Source of the DNA: Bryum argenteum
Taxonomy: Eukaryota; Streptophyta; Bryopsida; Bryales; Bryaceae
NCBI GenBank assembly: GCA_037043015.1
Contig: CM073322.1
Span: 9,001,601-9,065,600 of the forward strand
DNA: 64,000 nt
Reading direction: 5' to 3'
Shown here: positions 1 through 10,714 of the stretch, piece after piece
Layout of the letters: every line of letters begins with the position of its first letter
How positions within the stretch are numbered: position 1 is the stretch's first letter
Made by a program: the position numbers and the translations under genes
Notes under the pieces: model-generated
Database searches by the model: none
Seen by the model: only the letters and a program-made list of their open reading frames with translations
Told to the model about the DNA's origin: nothing

Positions 1-119
1 GACCTTTTGAGATGACATGGCACCAACCCCCCTTGATCAATAATTCGGGCACCTTTGCAGCACATAAGATCATATATAATTGATGTGTATGTGTAGTTTT
101 CCGCAGCTGGCAAAACCGA

Positions 120-601
120 GTTATGGCTCCATCCATCCCCACGACTACGGTAGCAAACGAATAAGATCACGGGCTTTAGGATGCAACTTGAGCCATGGAA
201 ATGCCTCTCACCTATGACGTTGAAGTTGACGCTCGATCGATCATTGTGGAGTCATGAAAATAATCCCAACTATTCATATTTCACCGCCCCATGACATTGT
301 TATCCGGATGTGTGGACTATGCACCTACCTCACTACCAACCAAATCAAACAAAAATAAAAATATAACTTGGTATGTTCTTTGTCCATAGTTGCATATTTT
401 ATATCGGCTTCCTTATCGCTTAGCGATCCGATGAGGTTACGATCTTCAAGATGCATCTAGAGCTACGGAAATCCTCCGATCGGACATAATGGAATTATAG
501 GAGTTGAAGCTCATTATGGAATCACAGAAACTAAATGTTCATATTTCACCGCCCATGGCGTTTGTTGTCCGGATTGGATGATCAAATTTTGAACTATCTA
601 C
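120..601. repeat. Tandem array of ~270-bp units, left part
   Basis: Two diverged units are visible. Each runs from an 'atgca...gagcca/gagcta' motif (near 181 and 451, spacing 270) through 'tatttcaccgccc' and 'ttgt(t)atccggat' to an A-rich tail followed by 'gcatattttatat...gcttcctta'. The same unit order recurs at 1439-2240, so the array was continuous before an 837-bp element inserted at 602. No coding potential is seen. Confidence 0.7.
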
Positions 602-1438
602 TTGACCCCTGTTGTTGAAAAGAGCCCTGAACGGGACGTTTGAGGTCTAGTCAACCTTGTATTTACTATATTTAGCTTGTATGAAGTTGGAACCTTTTGC
701 AGGCTGCAAATTTTTCCATACCTTTCCCTGAAGTCATTCCATGTTTCAAATATCCTCATACTTTAGGAGATATTCATGTTCAATGTTTGGAAACACTATT
801 TGAAATTTGCACAAAACTGCCCAAACTGCAAATATGCTTATTTACTCTCAAAATCTGCCCAAAATCAATTATATCACTTCAAAAGTTCACCAAGAATTGA
901 GATTTTAGTTTTTTTTCACGTTTTGTTTCTTTACATGTACATATGGTTTTAAGGCATGATGCACCATTCGGATCTTTCATCCATACATTCTGCACATGCC
1001 ATTTTTATTGTCAAAGATTAGACTTTGTATTTAAATTTCAGCATACCTCCATGTGAAAAATTGAGCAATTCTTTAGGTTTTACAGGTCGCATGAGGTTAA
1101 AAATTGCATAGACCTGTTCCTAACTTACTTTGGAACAAAAATGTGAAGAGCCTCAATTCAACTTTACTCTTAAAATTGGTTATTTGGGTTTACAGAAAAA
1201 CTTCAAACCCATTTTGCAACGAGGAGAAAAAACTTCATTCTCAACTTTGAATGTAAGAATCTTACAATTGGTGAGGAGCTTGAAGCCAAGATTTGGTACA
1301 CATGTACCTGGACAAGTTACGTATAAGATCTTACAGTCACATACTTGAGATAATGTCAAAAGTTAAAGATCTTGCATTGGGAGAGGGTGATTTTGAGGCC
1401 TTTTGGCAATTTGGGGACCTTTCGACTTTAGGATTTAA
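602..1438. mobile_element. 837-bp non-autonomous TTAA-type element nested in the tandem array
   Basis: The left end reads TTGACCCCTG and the right end CTTTAGGATTTAA, both degraded versions of the TTAACCCCTAAA inverted terminus found elsewhere in the window. The flanks rejoin into an uninterrupted array unit. The interior resembles the element at 29884-31032: both share 'gcatacctccatgtgaa', 'ataggtc/caggtcg...atgag' and 'cctaa...aacaaa.at.tgaagagcctca'. It encodes no transposase. The superfamily assignment (piggyBac- or Kolobok-like) is inference from the TTAA target duplication. Confidence 0.65.
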
Positions 1439-2240
1439 TGCACTACCAATTCTAACAAAAATAAGACCTTGGCATGTTCTTTGTCACTTCATGATTAGCT
1501 ATCCCATTTTTGCATATTTTTATATTGACTTCCTCATGAAACAAGTATGACTAAAGGACTACACATGACTTGAAAGCCAATGAGATCGCGAGCTTCAAGT
1601 TGCAACTTGAGCCATGATGAAAATCCACGCCGACGACATGGAAGTTGGAAGCTCATCATAAAATCCAAGTTTCCATACATTCACCCCCCATGGCATTGTT
1701 ATCCACATTCGATGGAACTATCCACTTCACGCACTAGCCACCAAAACAAAAGTAAAAACAAAAAATTGAACTTTGCATATTCTTCTTTGTCGATCGATCG
1801 TGCGTGTGAGTATCACATTGTTGCATATTATAATATGGGCTTCCTTATAGAACAAGTATCGCCCAAGCGACCGCACACGACTTGCGGGAGCCAATGAGCT
1901 TCAAGATGCACCGAGAGCCACGGAAATTCTCCCCGACAACATTCAAGTTGACGCACGTTATGGAGTCAAAACTCAAAACAGTCCAAATTTCACCACACAT
2001 GGCATTGTTATCCAGATTGGATGATTGAGTTCGAACTATCCAACTGCTACGTAAATAAAAACAAAAAATAAAATAAAAACAAAAAACAAATTTGGCACAT
2101 CCGTCGTCGGTCGATCGATGGGTGGTTGGCTATTGCATATCCAACTGAAAGGTAAATAAAAACAAAAAAACGAACTTGGCATATCCTTCGTCGGTCGGTC
2201 GGTCGATCGATCGGTGGTTGGCTATTGCATTTTATATTGC
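1439..2240. repeat. Tandem array of ~300-bp units, right part
   Basis: Units three and four carry the shared 'gcaacttgagcc/gcaccgagagcc' motif near 1602 and 1906. A shorter partial repetition (2048-2240) contains 'aaataaaaacaaaaaa..aacttggcatatcc' twice, with runs of 'tcgg/tcgatcga'. The unit order matches 120-601. Small reading frames here are chance frames. Confidence 0.65.
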
Positions 2241-2643
2241 GCTTCCTTATGGAAGAAGTGTCGTTGGCAGAGTATCGGCTACAGTCTGTATTGGTATCTT
2301 CTAACGGCCACAGTATCGAAAGCATATATACTGCCACTGACTCGCGTAATTAATTTGTTACGCCATGAATTGTCATATCTTGTGTACGGTATATTGCAGA
2401 CTGTGTGCGTATACTCATTGGATTGATTGTAGTATGAAGTAAACTCCATATTAAAAATATGTATATGATTCCATGGAGTATGGAGTAGTACTCAAGTGTT
2501 TTTATGGATCAATTATGCATGGCAGGTCTACGTATGGGTTGATGTCGTTCTTTTTTGGATCAAATGATTCCTATACGTTGTGTAAGTTGCTACGGTGTAA
2601 ATGGTTTATGGTCGAACAATGTCAATGTTAACCTCTAACTTCC

Positions 2644-2911
2644 TTAACCCCTAACTTTCCTTAAAACTCAAAACGGGTTTTGGAGGTTCCCGCAGGAGAA
2701 AAACTCAGCCAACTTTGACCATTATAATCTCAAAAATGAGGAAGAATGAACGGTTCAAATTTGGTATGTGAGAAGAATGTCAAGTGAACTTTGAGATCTT
2801 ACGGCTGAATCTTTTGAATAATGATTAGATTGAGAGTTTTTGAGCGTAATCTAAAGGAAGGTCAATTTTTATGACTTAGACCTTTTTGCAACAAGGAAAT
2901 TTAGGGGTTAA
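2644..2911. mobile_element. 268-bp MITE with TTAACCCCTAA termini (copy 1)
   Basis: It starts TTAACCCCTAA and ends TTAGGGGTTAA. It is closely similar along its whole length, and identical in length, to the copies at 60162-60429 and 62338-62605. Shared internal blocks are 'gggttttggaggttcc.gcagga', 'cattataatctca.aaatgagga' and 'gagatcttacgg'. It has no coding capacity. It forms the first of three head-to-tail elements. Confidence 0.85.
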
Positions 2912-3158
2912 AATCCGAGATGGGTTTTTCTGAGGTTTTTGGAGGAAGAGAAAATGCAACTAAATGTGATCGTTACAATAATCACGAATGAAGGAGAATC
3001 AACGGGTTCAAAGTTGACATGTGAGTGAGTAAAAGGGCAAGTTAATTTGAATGTCGTGTGGTTCGATCTTCGAAAGAGTGAGTTTTTGTGGGCCTGAAGT
3101 AGAAGAAGGTCGTTTTGATAATTTTGGCAGATTTGCATATAAGATCTCTAGGGGTTAA
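2908..3158. mobile_element. Diverged MITE of the 268-bp family (second of a tandem trio)
   Basis: It follows the first element with no spacer, apparently sharing its TTAA at 2908-2911, and ends CTAGGGGTTAA at 3148-3158. The internal order (gggttttt...ggagga..., gttacaataatca, aacgggttcaaagttg, ttcgatcttcg, gaaggtcgtttt) follows the 268-bp consensus at low identity. The left terminus is lost or overlapped. Confidence 0.6.
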
Positions 3159-3177
3159 GACAAATTCGCCTTAGTCA

Positions 3178-3475
3178 TTAACTCCTAAAGGTCCTCAAAA
3201 CCTGAAATGAGTTTTTTCTTTTTTTTTTGGGGGGGGGGGGTTTGCAAGTATGACAACTATGACTTTTATAACCTTGCATATAAAGAAGAATCGACGGTTC
3301 AAATTTGGCGTGGAAGTAGAATGTTATGCTAACTTTAAAATCCTACGGGTGGAATCTTCTACATGATGCTTAAATTGAACTTTTATGGTAATGAAGTGAG
3401 GGAAAAAAAAAAATTAAAAAAATAAAAATAAAATCCATCTTTGATCATTTTTGCTACTAGGATCTTTGGGGTTAA
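3178..3475. mobile_element. Diverged MITE of the 268-bp family (third of a tandem trio)
   Basis: It starts TTAACTCCTAAA and ends CTTTGGGGTTAA. The interior shows the family blocks 'cgacggttcaaatttgg' and 'aaaatcctacggg'. It has expanded at two simple tracts, a T-run followed by a G-run at about 3210-3241 and an A-rich run at about 3404-3433, which explain its extra length. Confidence 0.6.
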
Positions 3476-4869
3476 GTAATTCACACACTGAATTGTACTA
3501 TGAATTTTTCAATAACTAAACATGTCAGAAGTCCCAACACAAAGGTTTTTGAGTATTTGCCATAGAAGCTACCTAAATGCAATTTTTAGAGTAGAATTAA
3601 TCATTTCTAATCAAGTTGTGCTAGAAACACATGTGAACCATGAATGCACATCCTCTCCACACTTTAATCACATGTTGCATTTATATGACATTTGAACCCA
3701 AATAGTGCCCATCAAGTAAATATCCATTATATATAAATTTTTACAAGGATTGCCGTATTGAAAAATGTACACATCACACATGAAAACAACAAACGTCAAG
3801 ATGGGTGTCCTTGCATGTAAAATTGCCGTGTTCCACAAGTCGTCTCCTCCTGACGGATATATGGCAGGCGGGTGGGGGGGCGGGCATCATTCATCCACCG
3901 GGATGGAGTCAATTCATTAACCGCGATACCGTCGCGCTCACATTGGTCGAGTAACTTCCTTATTTATTTATTTTTATCAATTCCGGTGCCCATCCGGCCC
4001 ATAATCTTTTATAATGGTCGCAGGTCAATGGTAGGTCAACTGTATAGGCTCAGTTGAACGTGAATATATAAGTTACAAAGGACATAGACTCGCGCAATAC
4101 CTGGCTACTCGTACCTATAGTACTTTCAACGGAACCCATTACGCTTAGCATTAGCTCTCGTCTGACTCACATCCATATCCAAAAGCGATCGCACTATTTG
4201 TGATGACATGAGTTGCCTGCGAATTATTATCAAACAATCAAGAAATAATGTGAAACTTCGCTTTCATAATGATGTACTTGTTCAATTGATTAGTACGTTG
4301 CGAAACAAAACCAAAAAAACGAAAAAATGTGAAAAGGAGAAAGGTCGTATTTGGGAATAGTCAATGATGTTGGTTGTCGCTCCATTTGCGGGATTAGGAC
4401 TAAAGAACGGGACACATCATGTCGACATTGTTTAGATCTACAATGAATGCAAGGAAGTATGAGTACAATGGTACCTTATTTGATAAGAAATTGTTGCCAT
4501 GAAATTAGAAGGATTGCTCTAGTTATGTGTGATTGTGCTTTGGGTACGTACACCTATTTAAGTTATTCACCATATTTGGAGTGATAATACCTGTGATATT
4601 GTTTTTCATTGCTTAGCAGATGGAAAAGACAAGGTTTCCATTTTTTTGTGATATTTTTAAGCACCTACGTGTTTAATTACAAAATTTAGAAGTGACTAAT
4701 ATAGGTACATCTATAGTCGGACACCTTACTGCATGTATTATGAGGAGCATACTATCCAAGAAAATCTTCATTCCATCCTAAGGAAATTTTCATTTTGGGT
4801 GGCCGTACAAATTTAGGTTCTCGTACCTACCTCCTTGGAAGCACATATGACATCTCTTATCCGAAATCC
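3476..4869. other. Intergenic, no recognised feature
   Basis: AT-rich sequence with no gene, RNA or repeat that I can identify. A short GC-rich patch near 3861-3885 holds a G-run. Frames here are short and have no family resemblance. Confidence 0.5.
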
Positions 4870-5138
4870 TTAACCCCTAAAGGCCCACGGCCGCCGATTC
4901 GGCTTTTACGGTCAAGGCCAAAAAAAATTTACAGTCAACTTCAAATGTTATGATCTCACATCCAGTGATGATCCAACGGTTGAAAATTTTCACACTACTA
5001 CCTATGGTAGTCTACTTCAAGATCCTACGGTTGAAGTTATCAAAAATTTCCAAAAATATTGGACGTACCCGCATTAGTACATAGTGGTCAGTGTTGGGAT
5101 TTCAAGCTCCCAAAACATCATGGGCCTTTAGGGGTTAA
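4870..5138. mobile_element. 269-bp MITE with perfect 18-bp TTAACCCCTAAAGGCCCA inverted repeats
   Basis: Positions 4870-4887 and 5121-5138 are exact reverse complements, so this is the best-preserved terminus of the TTAA family in the window. The interior ('atgatctcacatcc.gtgatgatccaacggttg', 'caagatcctacggttg', 'ggacgtacccgcattagtac') differs from the 268-bp type but has the same size and layout. It is non-coding. Confidence 0.85.
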
Positions 5139-5291
5139 GTATGTTTGTACAATACACACTGGGCACAAATATTTACACATCAAGAAATGATAAATGTCAT
5201 AATTGGATGAAGAAAGTTTGATGGGCCCATGTTGAGGTTGGTTTGAATAAAATATCAACTTATCACTATTCTACGTGTATTATACCTAATT

Positions 5292-5440
5292 GCACAACTC
5301 TATGGTAATTCACAACTCTATAGCTTTAATCACAACTCTATAGCTATTGCACAACTCTATGGTAATTCACAACTCTATAGCTTTAATCACAACTCTATAG
5401 CTATTGCACAACTCTATGGTAATTCACAACTCTAAGGTAT
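5292..5440. repeat. 57-bp tandem repeat, about 2.6 copies
   Basis: The unit begins gcacaactctatggtaattc at 5292, 5349 and 5406, exactly 57 bases apart. Each unit is itself made of three ~19-bp sub-repeats starting 'cacaactcta', so this is a higher-order minisatellite. Confidence 0.9.
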
Positions 5441-6000
5441 ATCAATTGAGAGAAATACATACATGAACAAGTGCAAGCATTTTTTGTGCATGGGAGAATT
5501 AGAAGAAAGCTAGAGTAAGTGGAATCATCATTTTTGAACTCTTCTACAACAAGTTATGAAATTTTTATTCATTATTTAATAACAAATCAAGGGAAACCTT
5601 TCCAGCAAAGATAAAAGACAAGAGCTTCCTATGCCATGAACGACAAAGCTGCACAAGTGTGCGGGCTATAAAGAAGAAAAATAAGATATTGAGAGTAGAG
5701 GAACACTACCAATAAAATTACAAACTCTAAACTCACTATGCTTCCAAAGACCGCCATTAGGGATAGTTGTCTTTCCAAGTTGCTAGTATTCTATTCACAC
5801 ACCAATTTTTTTTCTCAATTGATCCAAGAGCACCTCTTCTTTCTTAGAAATTTTGGTACAAGCTTTTAACATCTTGCGTCAAGCCACTCTTCCATGATCA
5901 ATGAAACCCATCCACAAAAATAGCTATAGCTTTTCCATTGACCAACATTGTATACTTTGCAATAAGGGTAAGAGAGATAACGGTCCTTCCTAGATTTTGG
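5441..6000. other. Intergenic, no recognised feature
   Basis: AT-rich sequence. No gene, RNA or repeat recognised. Confidence 0.5.
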
Positions 6001-6218
6001 GAGTGCCCATCCGCAGTTACGGCTTGAAAATGGTGTGCCAAAACCCTTGCAAAATCCTAGAATGCCAAGAAGGTTTGTGCACGTGAGTAGAATTTGGTTT
6101 CTTCTTGGAGAGTGCCCATCTGCAGTTACAACTTGAAAATGGTGTGCCAAAACCCTTGCAAAATCCTAGAATGCCAAGGAGGTTCGTACACGTGAGTAGA
6201 ATTTGGTTTCTTCTTAGA
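6001..6218. repeat. 109-bp direct tandem duplication
   Basis: The segment starting gagtgcccatc at 6001 is repeated at 6110 with only a few substitutions and ends near 6218. The short minus-strand frames across it simply repeat the same peptide and show no family similarity. Confidence 0.9.
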
Positions 6219-6751
6219 GGAACAGTCCGTTGGACATTATGCCACAAGTTATGAATTTCTGAAGTTGGAAATATAGGTGTTCCTAAAATAGTGCCCTAAA
6301 GTGACACCCTGTAATGTTAGTAGTGAGTAGCACGGGAAAGCTATTATGTATCTATTACTAGAGCTCCATTGTGGGACGTGTTCCATTTTAGACCACACAC
6401 ACTTCTATAAATTCTCATTTTAGTTTCAATGAAGGAAAAATTCTGATCAACTCCAGGTTCATTACTTTTGCAGTTATAAACAATAAACCAAAAACCTTAA
6501 TTGGAGCCAAGCAAGTGCCGGCATATCATGAAAGCAAAGCCCATGTTGCTTCCACTGCAACAGTGGTGCATGAATAAAAGGAATTGAAGGAAACATAAAA
6601 CACTTGGCATGAAGAATTTATAGCCATTTATGATGTTATATATCATTTGATGCTTGTATGCCGAGTACATGTGCCAAGGTATAGAGATATTTTTTCTTCC
6701 TAGACAAGACATGCAAAGACAAGGTATTCTAGAAGGTATTGAGTAGAGAAA

Positions 6752-7290
6752 GTCGGTCGCACTTTTGTTGAATTTGGTGTTTGGTATGATAAATGATTCC
6801 ATCTATCATTTCTTCTACCGACGTTCTTAGTTTTGGTGTATTTCTCTTTTTGGTTTTTTCCTACTCAAATAAAGGGTTTTCTTTATTGCAAGAGTGTAAG
6901 TACAAGGGCCAAACTTAGGCGAAGCCGGACAAACATTTGGGGCCAAAGTTAGGTGTTTAAGTGTTGGTATACTTTAATATCGTAGGATTTTTTTTTGTGA
7001 ATCAGTTTTTGTTGGGTTGTGTCGGTTGCACTTTTGTTGAATTTGGTGTTTGTATGATAAATGATTCCATCTATCATTTCTTCTACCGACCACACTTTGA
7101 GACGTTCGTAGATTTGGTGCGCTTCTCTTTTTGGTTTTATTTCTACTCAATTAAAGGGTTTTCTTTATTGCAAGAGTGTATGTACAAGGCCCAAACTTTG
7201 CCATGGGTTGGCAAAACTGGACAAACATTTGGGCCAAAGTTAGGTGTTGCGTGTTGGTGCACTTTAATATCGTAGGATATTTTTTGCAAT
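6752..7290. repeat. Direct repeat pair of ~240-265 bp
   Basis: 6752-6990 and 7021-7285 share 'gtcggt.gcacttttgttgaa', 'gataaatgattccatctatc', 'aaagggttttctttattgca' and 'ctttaatatcgtaggat', separated by about 30 bases. The arrangement fits a tandem duplication. Two short LTRs with almost no interior is a less likely reading, because no primer-binding site or polypurine tract is seen. Confidence 0.8.
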
Positions 7291-8269
7291 TTATTTCCTG
7301 TAAGGCAAAAAAGTCCTTGAGGACATACCTTGTATTTTTGGTTCAACATTGAATTGAGTAGCAAATTGTGCTAACAACATTTGTATACTTCTAACTAATG
7401 TTTTGTAGTGGTATAATTTCAGTACAATTACTTTGTCATTAGTATCACTTTTTATTTTATTTTTAAAAATATATCAAATGGTATTATAAGATTTTAATGG
7501 GATGATAAGAAAATTAGGAAATCCTCGCAATCATATTAAAATAATCAAAGTCATAGTTGTTATTCAAATTATATAAAAAGGCATCTAACCCCTAGGGATC
7601 TTTACAAACTAAAATGGGTTTTTAGGATTTTGAGCAGCTTATTTGAAGAGTTCAAAAGTAATATTTTTGCTCAAGATTTCTATTGGGTGCTCCCTATTTT
7701 GCAAAGTGTATGTGGTAAAATATGTAGTCTCAATTTTAGAACCTTCATCTAGATATTTTAGGTTTTGAGTTTAAGATGGGCATTTGAAATTAGAATTATT
7801 TTGAAAGTTTCTAGTTGGAAACATGTTCATAACCAAACCACTACTCAAGTTCCGGAGTGACCCAAGTCAAAAGCTTCACCAAAGTTTACAAGGGCAACCT
7901 TAGAAAACTTCAATAAAAAATCCAAACAATTTCTAGCAATTTTACAAAATTTACCTTCAAGATTAGAGATTCAGGACCTTTTCCAATTTTTTCTCTCTCA
8001 AAATTCACAAGCTCATGAAGGCACCTACTTACCATGTAATATTTTTTAGAAGATTAATATATTCAACGCGGTGCATGTTTTTCTATACCATTGTTTATAG
8101 AGCATCTTTTAAATAAACAATTTGGATGAAGGTCGAAAGGGCTTAATGATTTTCTAAAATTTTGCATGAGCATACTCAACTTGATTACCTACATGGAAGA
8201 AAATAACCAAGCTGTCTGGGACAACAATCTGCAAGTTTCTCTTTGCACGATGGAGACAATGTCCCATGA
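7291..8269. other. Intergenic with a degenerate TTAA-type terminus
   Basis: A CTAACCCCTAGGG motif at about 7585, followed by 'aaactaaaatgggttttta', resembles the left end of the MITE family, but no matching right end was found. The rest is AT-rich with nothing recognised. Confidence 0.4.
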
Positions 8270-8490
8270 GCAACGCCCACAAAAACTTTGGGTGTTATGA
8301 TCTTGCAAATGGAAAATCATCCAATGGTACATTTTTGGAACAGTAATTAACATCGGTCTTAAGTATGAGATCTTACGGTCAGGAATTAAAAAAAGTATAA
8401 AAAATTTGATTCATACCCATAGGAATACGTAGAGGAAGAAAATAGCATTTTTTTTGAGGTTTTGAGCTCTCAAAAAACACAAGGATTTTT
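8270..8490. mobile_element. Degenerate relative of the 4870-5138 MITE
   Basis: The block order matches the 269-bp element: 'gttatgatcttgcaaatgg...tcatccaatgg', 'agtatgagatcttacggtcag', 'cccataggaatacgtag', 'ttttgagctctcaaaa'. Neither CCCCTAA terminus is intact, so the boundaries are approximate. Confidence 0.45.
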
Positions 8491-8516
8491 ACATGTTAAA
8501 ATTCAAATTTTTCTCT

Positions 8517-8660
8517 ATTGCCAGAATTATCTATATGTTTGGCCAAAAATCAACATGGTCATGTATTGTCAGATTTATCTATATGTTTGGCCAAAAATCA
8601 ACATGGTTATGTATTGTCAGATTTATCTATATGTTTGGCCAAAAATCAACATGGTCATGA
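8517..8660. repeat. 48-bp minisatellite, three copies
   Basis: 'ctatatgtttggccaaaaat' starts at 8531, 8579 and 8627, an exact 48-base period with very few differences. Because 48 is divisible by three, reading frames stay open through it and give a repeating 16-residue peptide. There is no other sign of a gene. Confidence 0.92.
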
Positions 8661-8843
8661 AAAATATAAAGTCTTGAACATATGGTATTGCAAAAATTAA
8701 ATGTGTGCAATTCACAACGACCTCGTACTCATGTAAAAGTCAAATCTTGCTATTGATCTCTCACCATGTCAACCTACTAGATATCTTCTTCAAGTCCCCT
8801 CCCTCATGTTGTATCCACGTAGTACTCTAAAACCCTCAGTGTG

Positions 8844-8903
8844 GTTGCTATGTGGATATGAGAAAAATGCTTAGTTGCTATGTGGATATTAGAAAAATGC
8901 TTA
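8844..8903. repeat. 30-bp tandem duplication
   Basis: 'gttgctatgtggatat(g/t)agaaaaatgctta' occurs at 8844 and again at 8874. Confidence 0.9.
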
Positions 8904-9089
8904 GTTGACGTTATGGGTCTACTGAGCACCCTAAAACCCTACTAAGGGTAAACTCTATGAAACATCCTCTAGAAAAAACCCATTCCAAGTCATCTATGGT
9001 AAAGAACAAACAAACACAGGGTAAGTGTCCTTGCGAAGGAAATTATGAGAGAAATGGGTGTGCCTGAGCTACTCTATCAAGAAAAGATG

Positions 9090-9133
9090 CAACAACAACA
9101 ACAACAACAACAACAACAAATAATAATAATAAT
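9090..9133. repeat. (CAA)n(AAT)n compound microsatellite
   Basis: An uninterrupted caa run of about nine units passes directly into an aat run. Confidence 0.95.
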
Positions 9134-10350
9134 CTAATCTAGCCTGAGGCGCACACAAGGGCAACTTACCGTAGGAGTACTATACTGCACTAGTAGAGCA
9201 GATACCACGTATCCCCAGGACTAGAAGAAAAGGAATAGACAGTGACGTCGCTAATTACTCTGCTGATTGCCAGCCAGCTACTGTTACTAGCCAGCCAGCC
9301 ATGCAAAGCAAAGGAGGGCAAACCAGCAAGAGCAGTAGAAGCTGCTGTCTGTCTGTAAGTATCGCCGTTACCATGGATCCCTTACACTCCACCTCTCACC
9401 GTTGCCCCATTATTCATTCTTACCCTTAACCACTCTCTGTTCTTAGAGAAATTCCAATCTGGTGTGAATAGAGTGTTCGTTTGACCTATCCTTGGATGTA
9501 TGCCTCGTGGTCATTACACTAATGGCAGGACTACGAACCCCTCTTGGAGTGAGCACTATGCTAGTTTCTACCTAGTCACTTGTACCTTAGAGATACTTGA
9601 CATGGTATCCCTTTGAGGTATCCAAACAATGAGGTCATTGAGTAAACCACACAAGTATACCCCAATATGACAATTTATACCCAAAGTGAGTGTAAGTTGC
9701 AAGTATGGACCTTGTACTTGTTGAAATAGTAACTAGTATACGGAGAGACGGCTTTCCCAATAGTGTTTTCAAGACAACTTTGGTTTTCATTACAGGCATC
9801 ATGAACCTCTTTCAGCAACTTCATTTAGGTAAGTTTGTGTTTTAGCAAGTACATGGATCACTAATTAATAGGAAGATGCTTTAAGCAAACCAACCACTGT
9901 CTACAAGATGTACTCTTGTGGTTTACTTAGACGAGACTTCTACTAGTGAATCATACTGTTGTTAAGGTGCTTGTTTATGGGACCTTGCTCTATTGGGGAG
10001 TTGTTTTATATATATTAAATTTTGTGTTCCTCAGTAGTGATTTGTCTAGTAAGTGTTCAGCTTTTAAATTATTATTTTACCCAGGAGGTATAAAGAAACG
10101 GTGGCCAAAATAATTCCGTTAAATTTTTTTCCAGGTGGGTCAGGTGGTGAAGAGTTAGGCTCAGGCTGGCATACTCAACAACAATCTTTCAACCTCTCTG
10201 GCACCAGGCTAGCTGACCATCGTCCCCAGTGAGAGAGAGACAGAGAGAGGAGAGGAGAGAGCAAGGCCTGCCTTTTCTTTTTTTTCTTGGAGTTTCCACC
10301 CAGGCAGGCAGCCATACTCTCAAGTGTAATGCAGCTGGCATCCCACACAT
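9134..10350. other. Intergenic upstream of the EXORDIUM-like gene
   Basis: No gene recognised. 10222-10262 is a GA-rich tract ('gagagagagacagagagagg') on the + strand, a common feature of plant promoters and a possible GAGA-type element. Confidence 0.4.
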
Positions 10351-10362
10351 CCCCCAAACTAG

Positions 10363-10368
10363 TATATA
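10363..10368 (+). promoter_or_regulatory. Candidate TATA box of the EXORDIUM-like gene
   Basis: TATATA sits in 'actagtatatagctcaccg' and is followed by a C/T-rich stretch typical of a plant core promoter. A start about 30 bases downstream would give a ~320-base leader to the ATG at 10715. The position is inferred, since no transcript evidence is available. Confidence 0.45.
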
Positions 10369-10714
10369 GCTCACCGCCCTCTCACTTCCCATTCCATCAA
10401 CACTCTCCAGCCTCTTCTCTATCAATCCCAACCCATCCTTCTATACTAAGCTTGTTTGCCGCTGCTGCTGCAACGGTTAAGTCTTTCACATCACCAGTTG
10501 AATTGTCTTGTGATCACCCGGCCAGCCAGTTCCCAGAAAGACAGTACTTTCAGAGCTCCAGCTGTAGATTGCTTGTCACCTGTGAAGCGTCTTTAAGTAG
10601 ACCCACTTGGTGCAGTACTCTGGGCATTCCTTAAGTCCTGTGGGGAGAGCACTCTTTCAGCAATTCTTGACCTCTACAAGTTCCGTGTACAATTTGAGCA
10701 GCAGCATTGCAGCA

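Noticed and set aside
2644..5138. TTAGGG/CCCTAA motifs read as interstitial telomere repeats
   Set aside because: They occur once per end as inverted pairs bounded by TTAA, not as tandem arrays, so they are transposon termini.
6752..7290. Miniature LTR retrotransposon (TRIM)
   Set aside because: The two repeats are separated by only ~30 bases with no primer-binding site or polypurine tract; a simple tandem duplication fits better.
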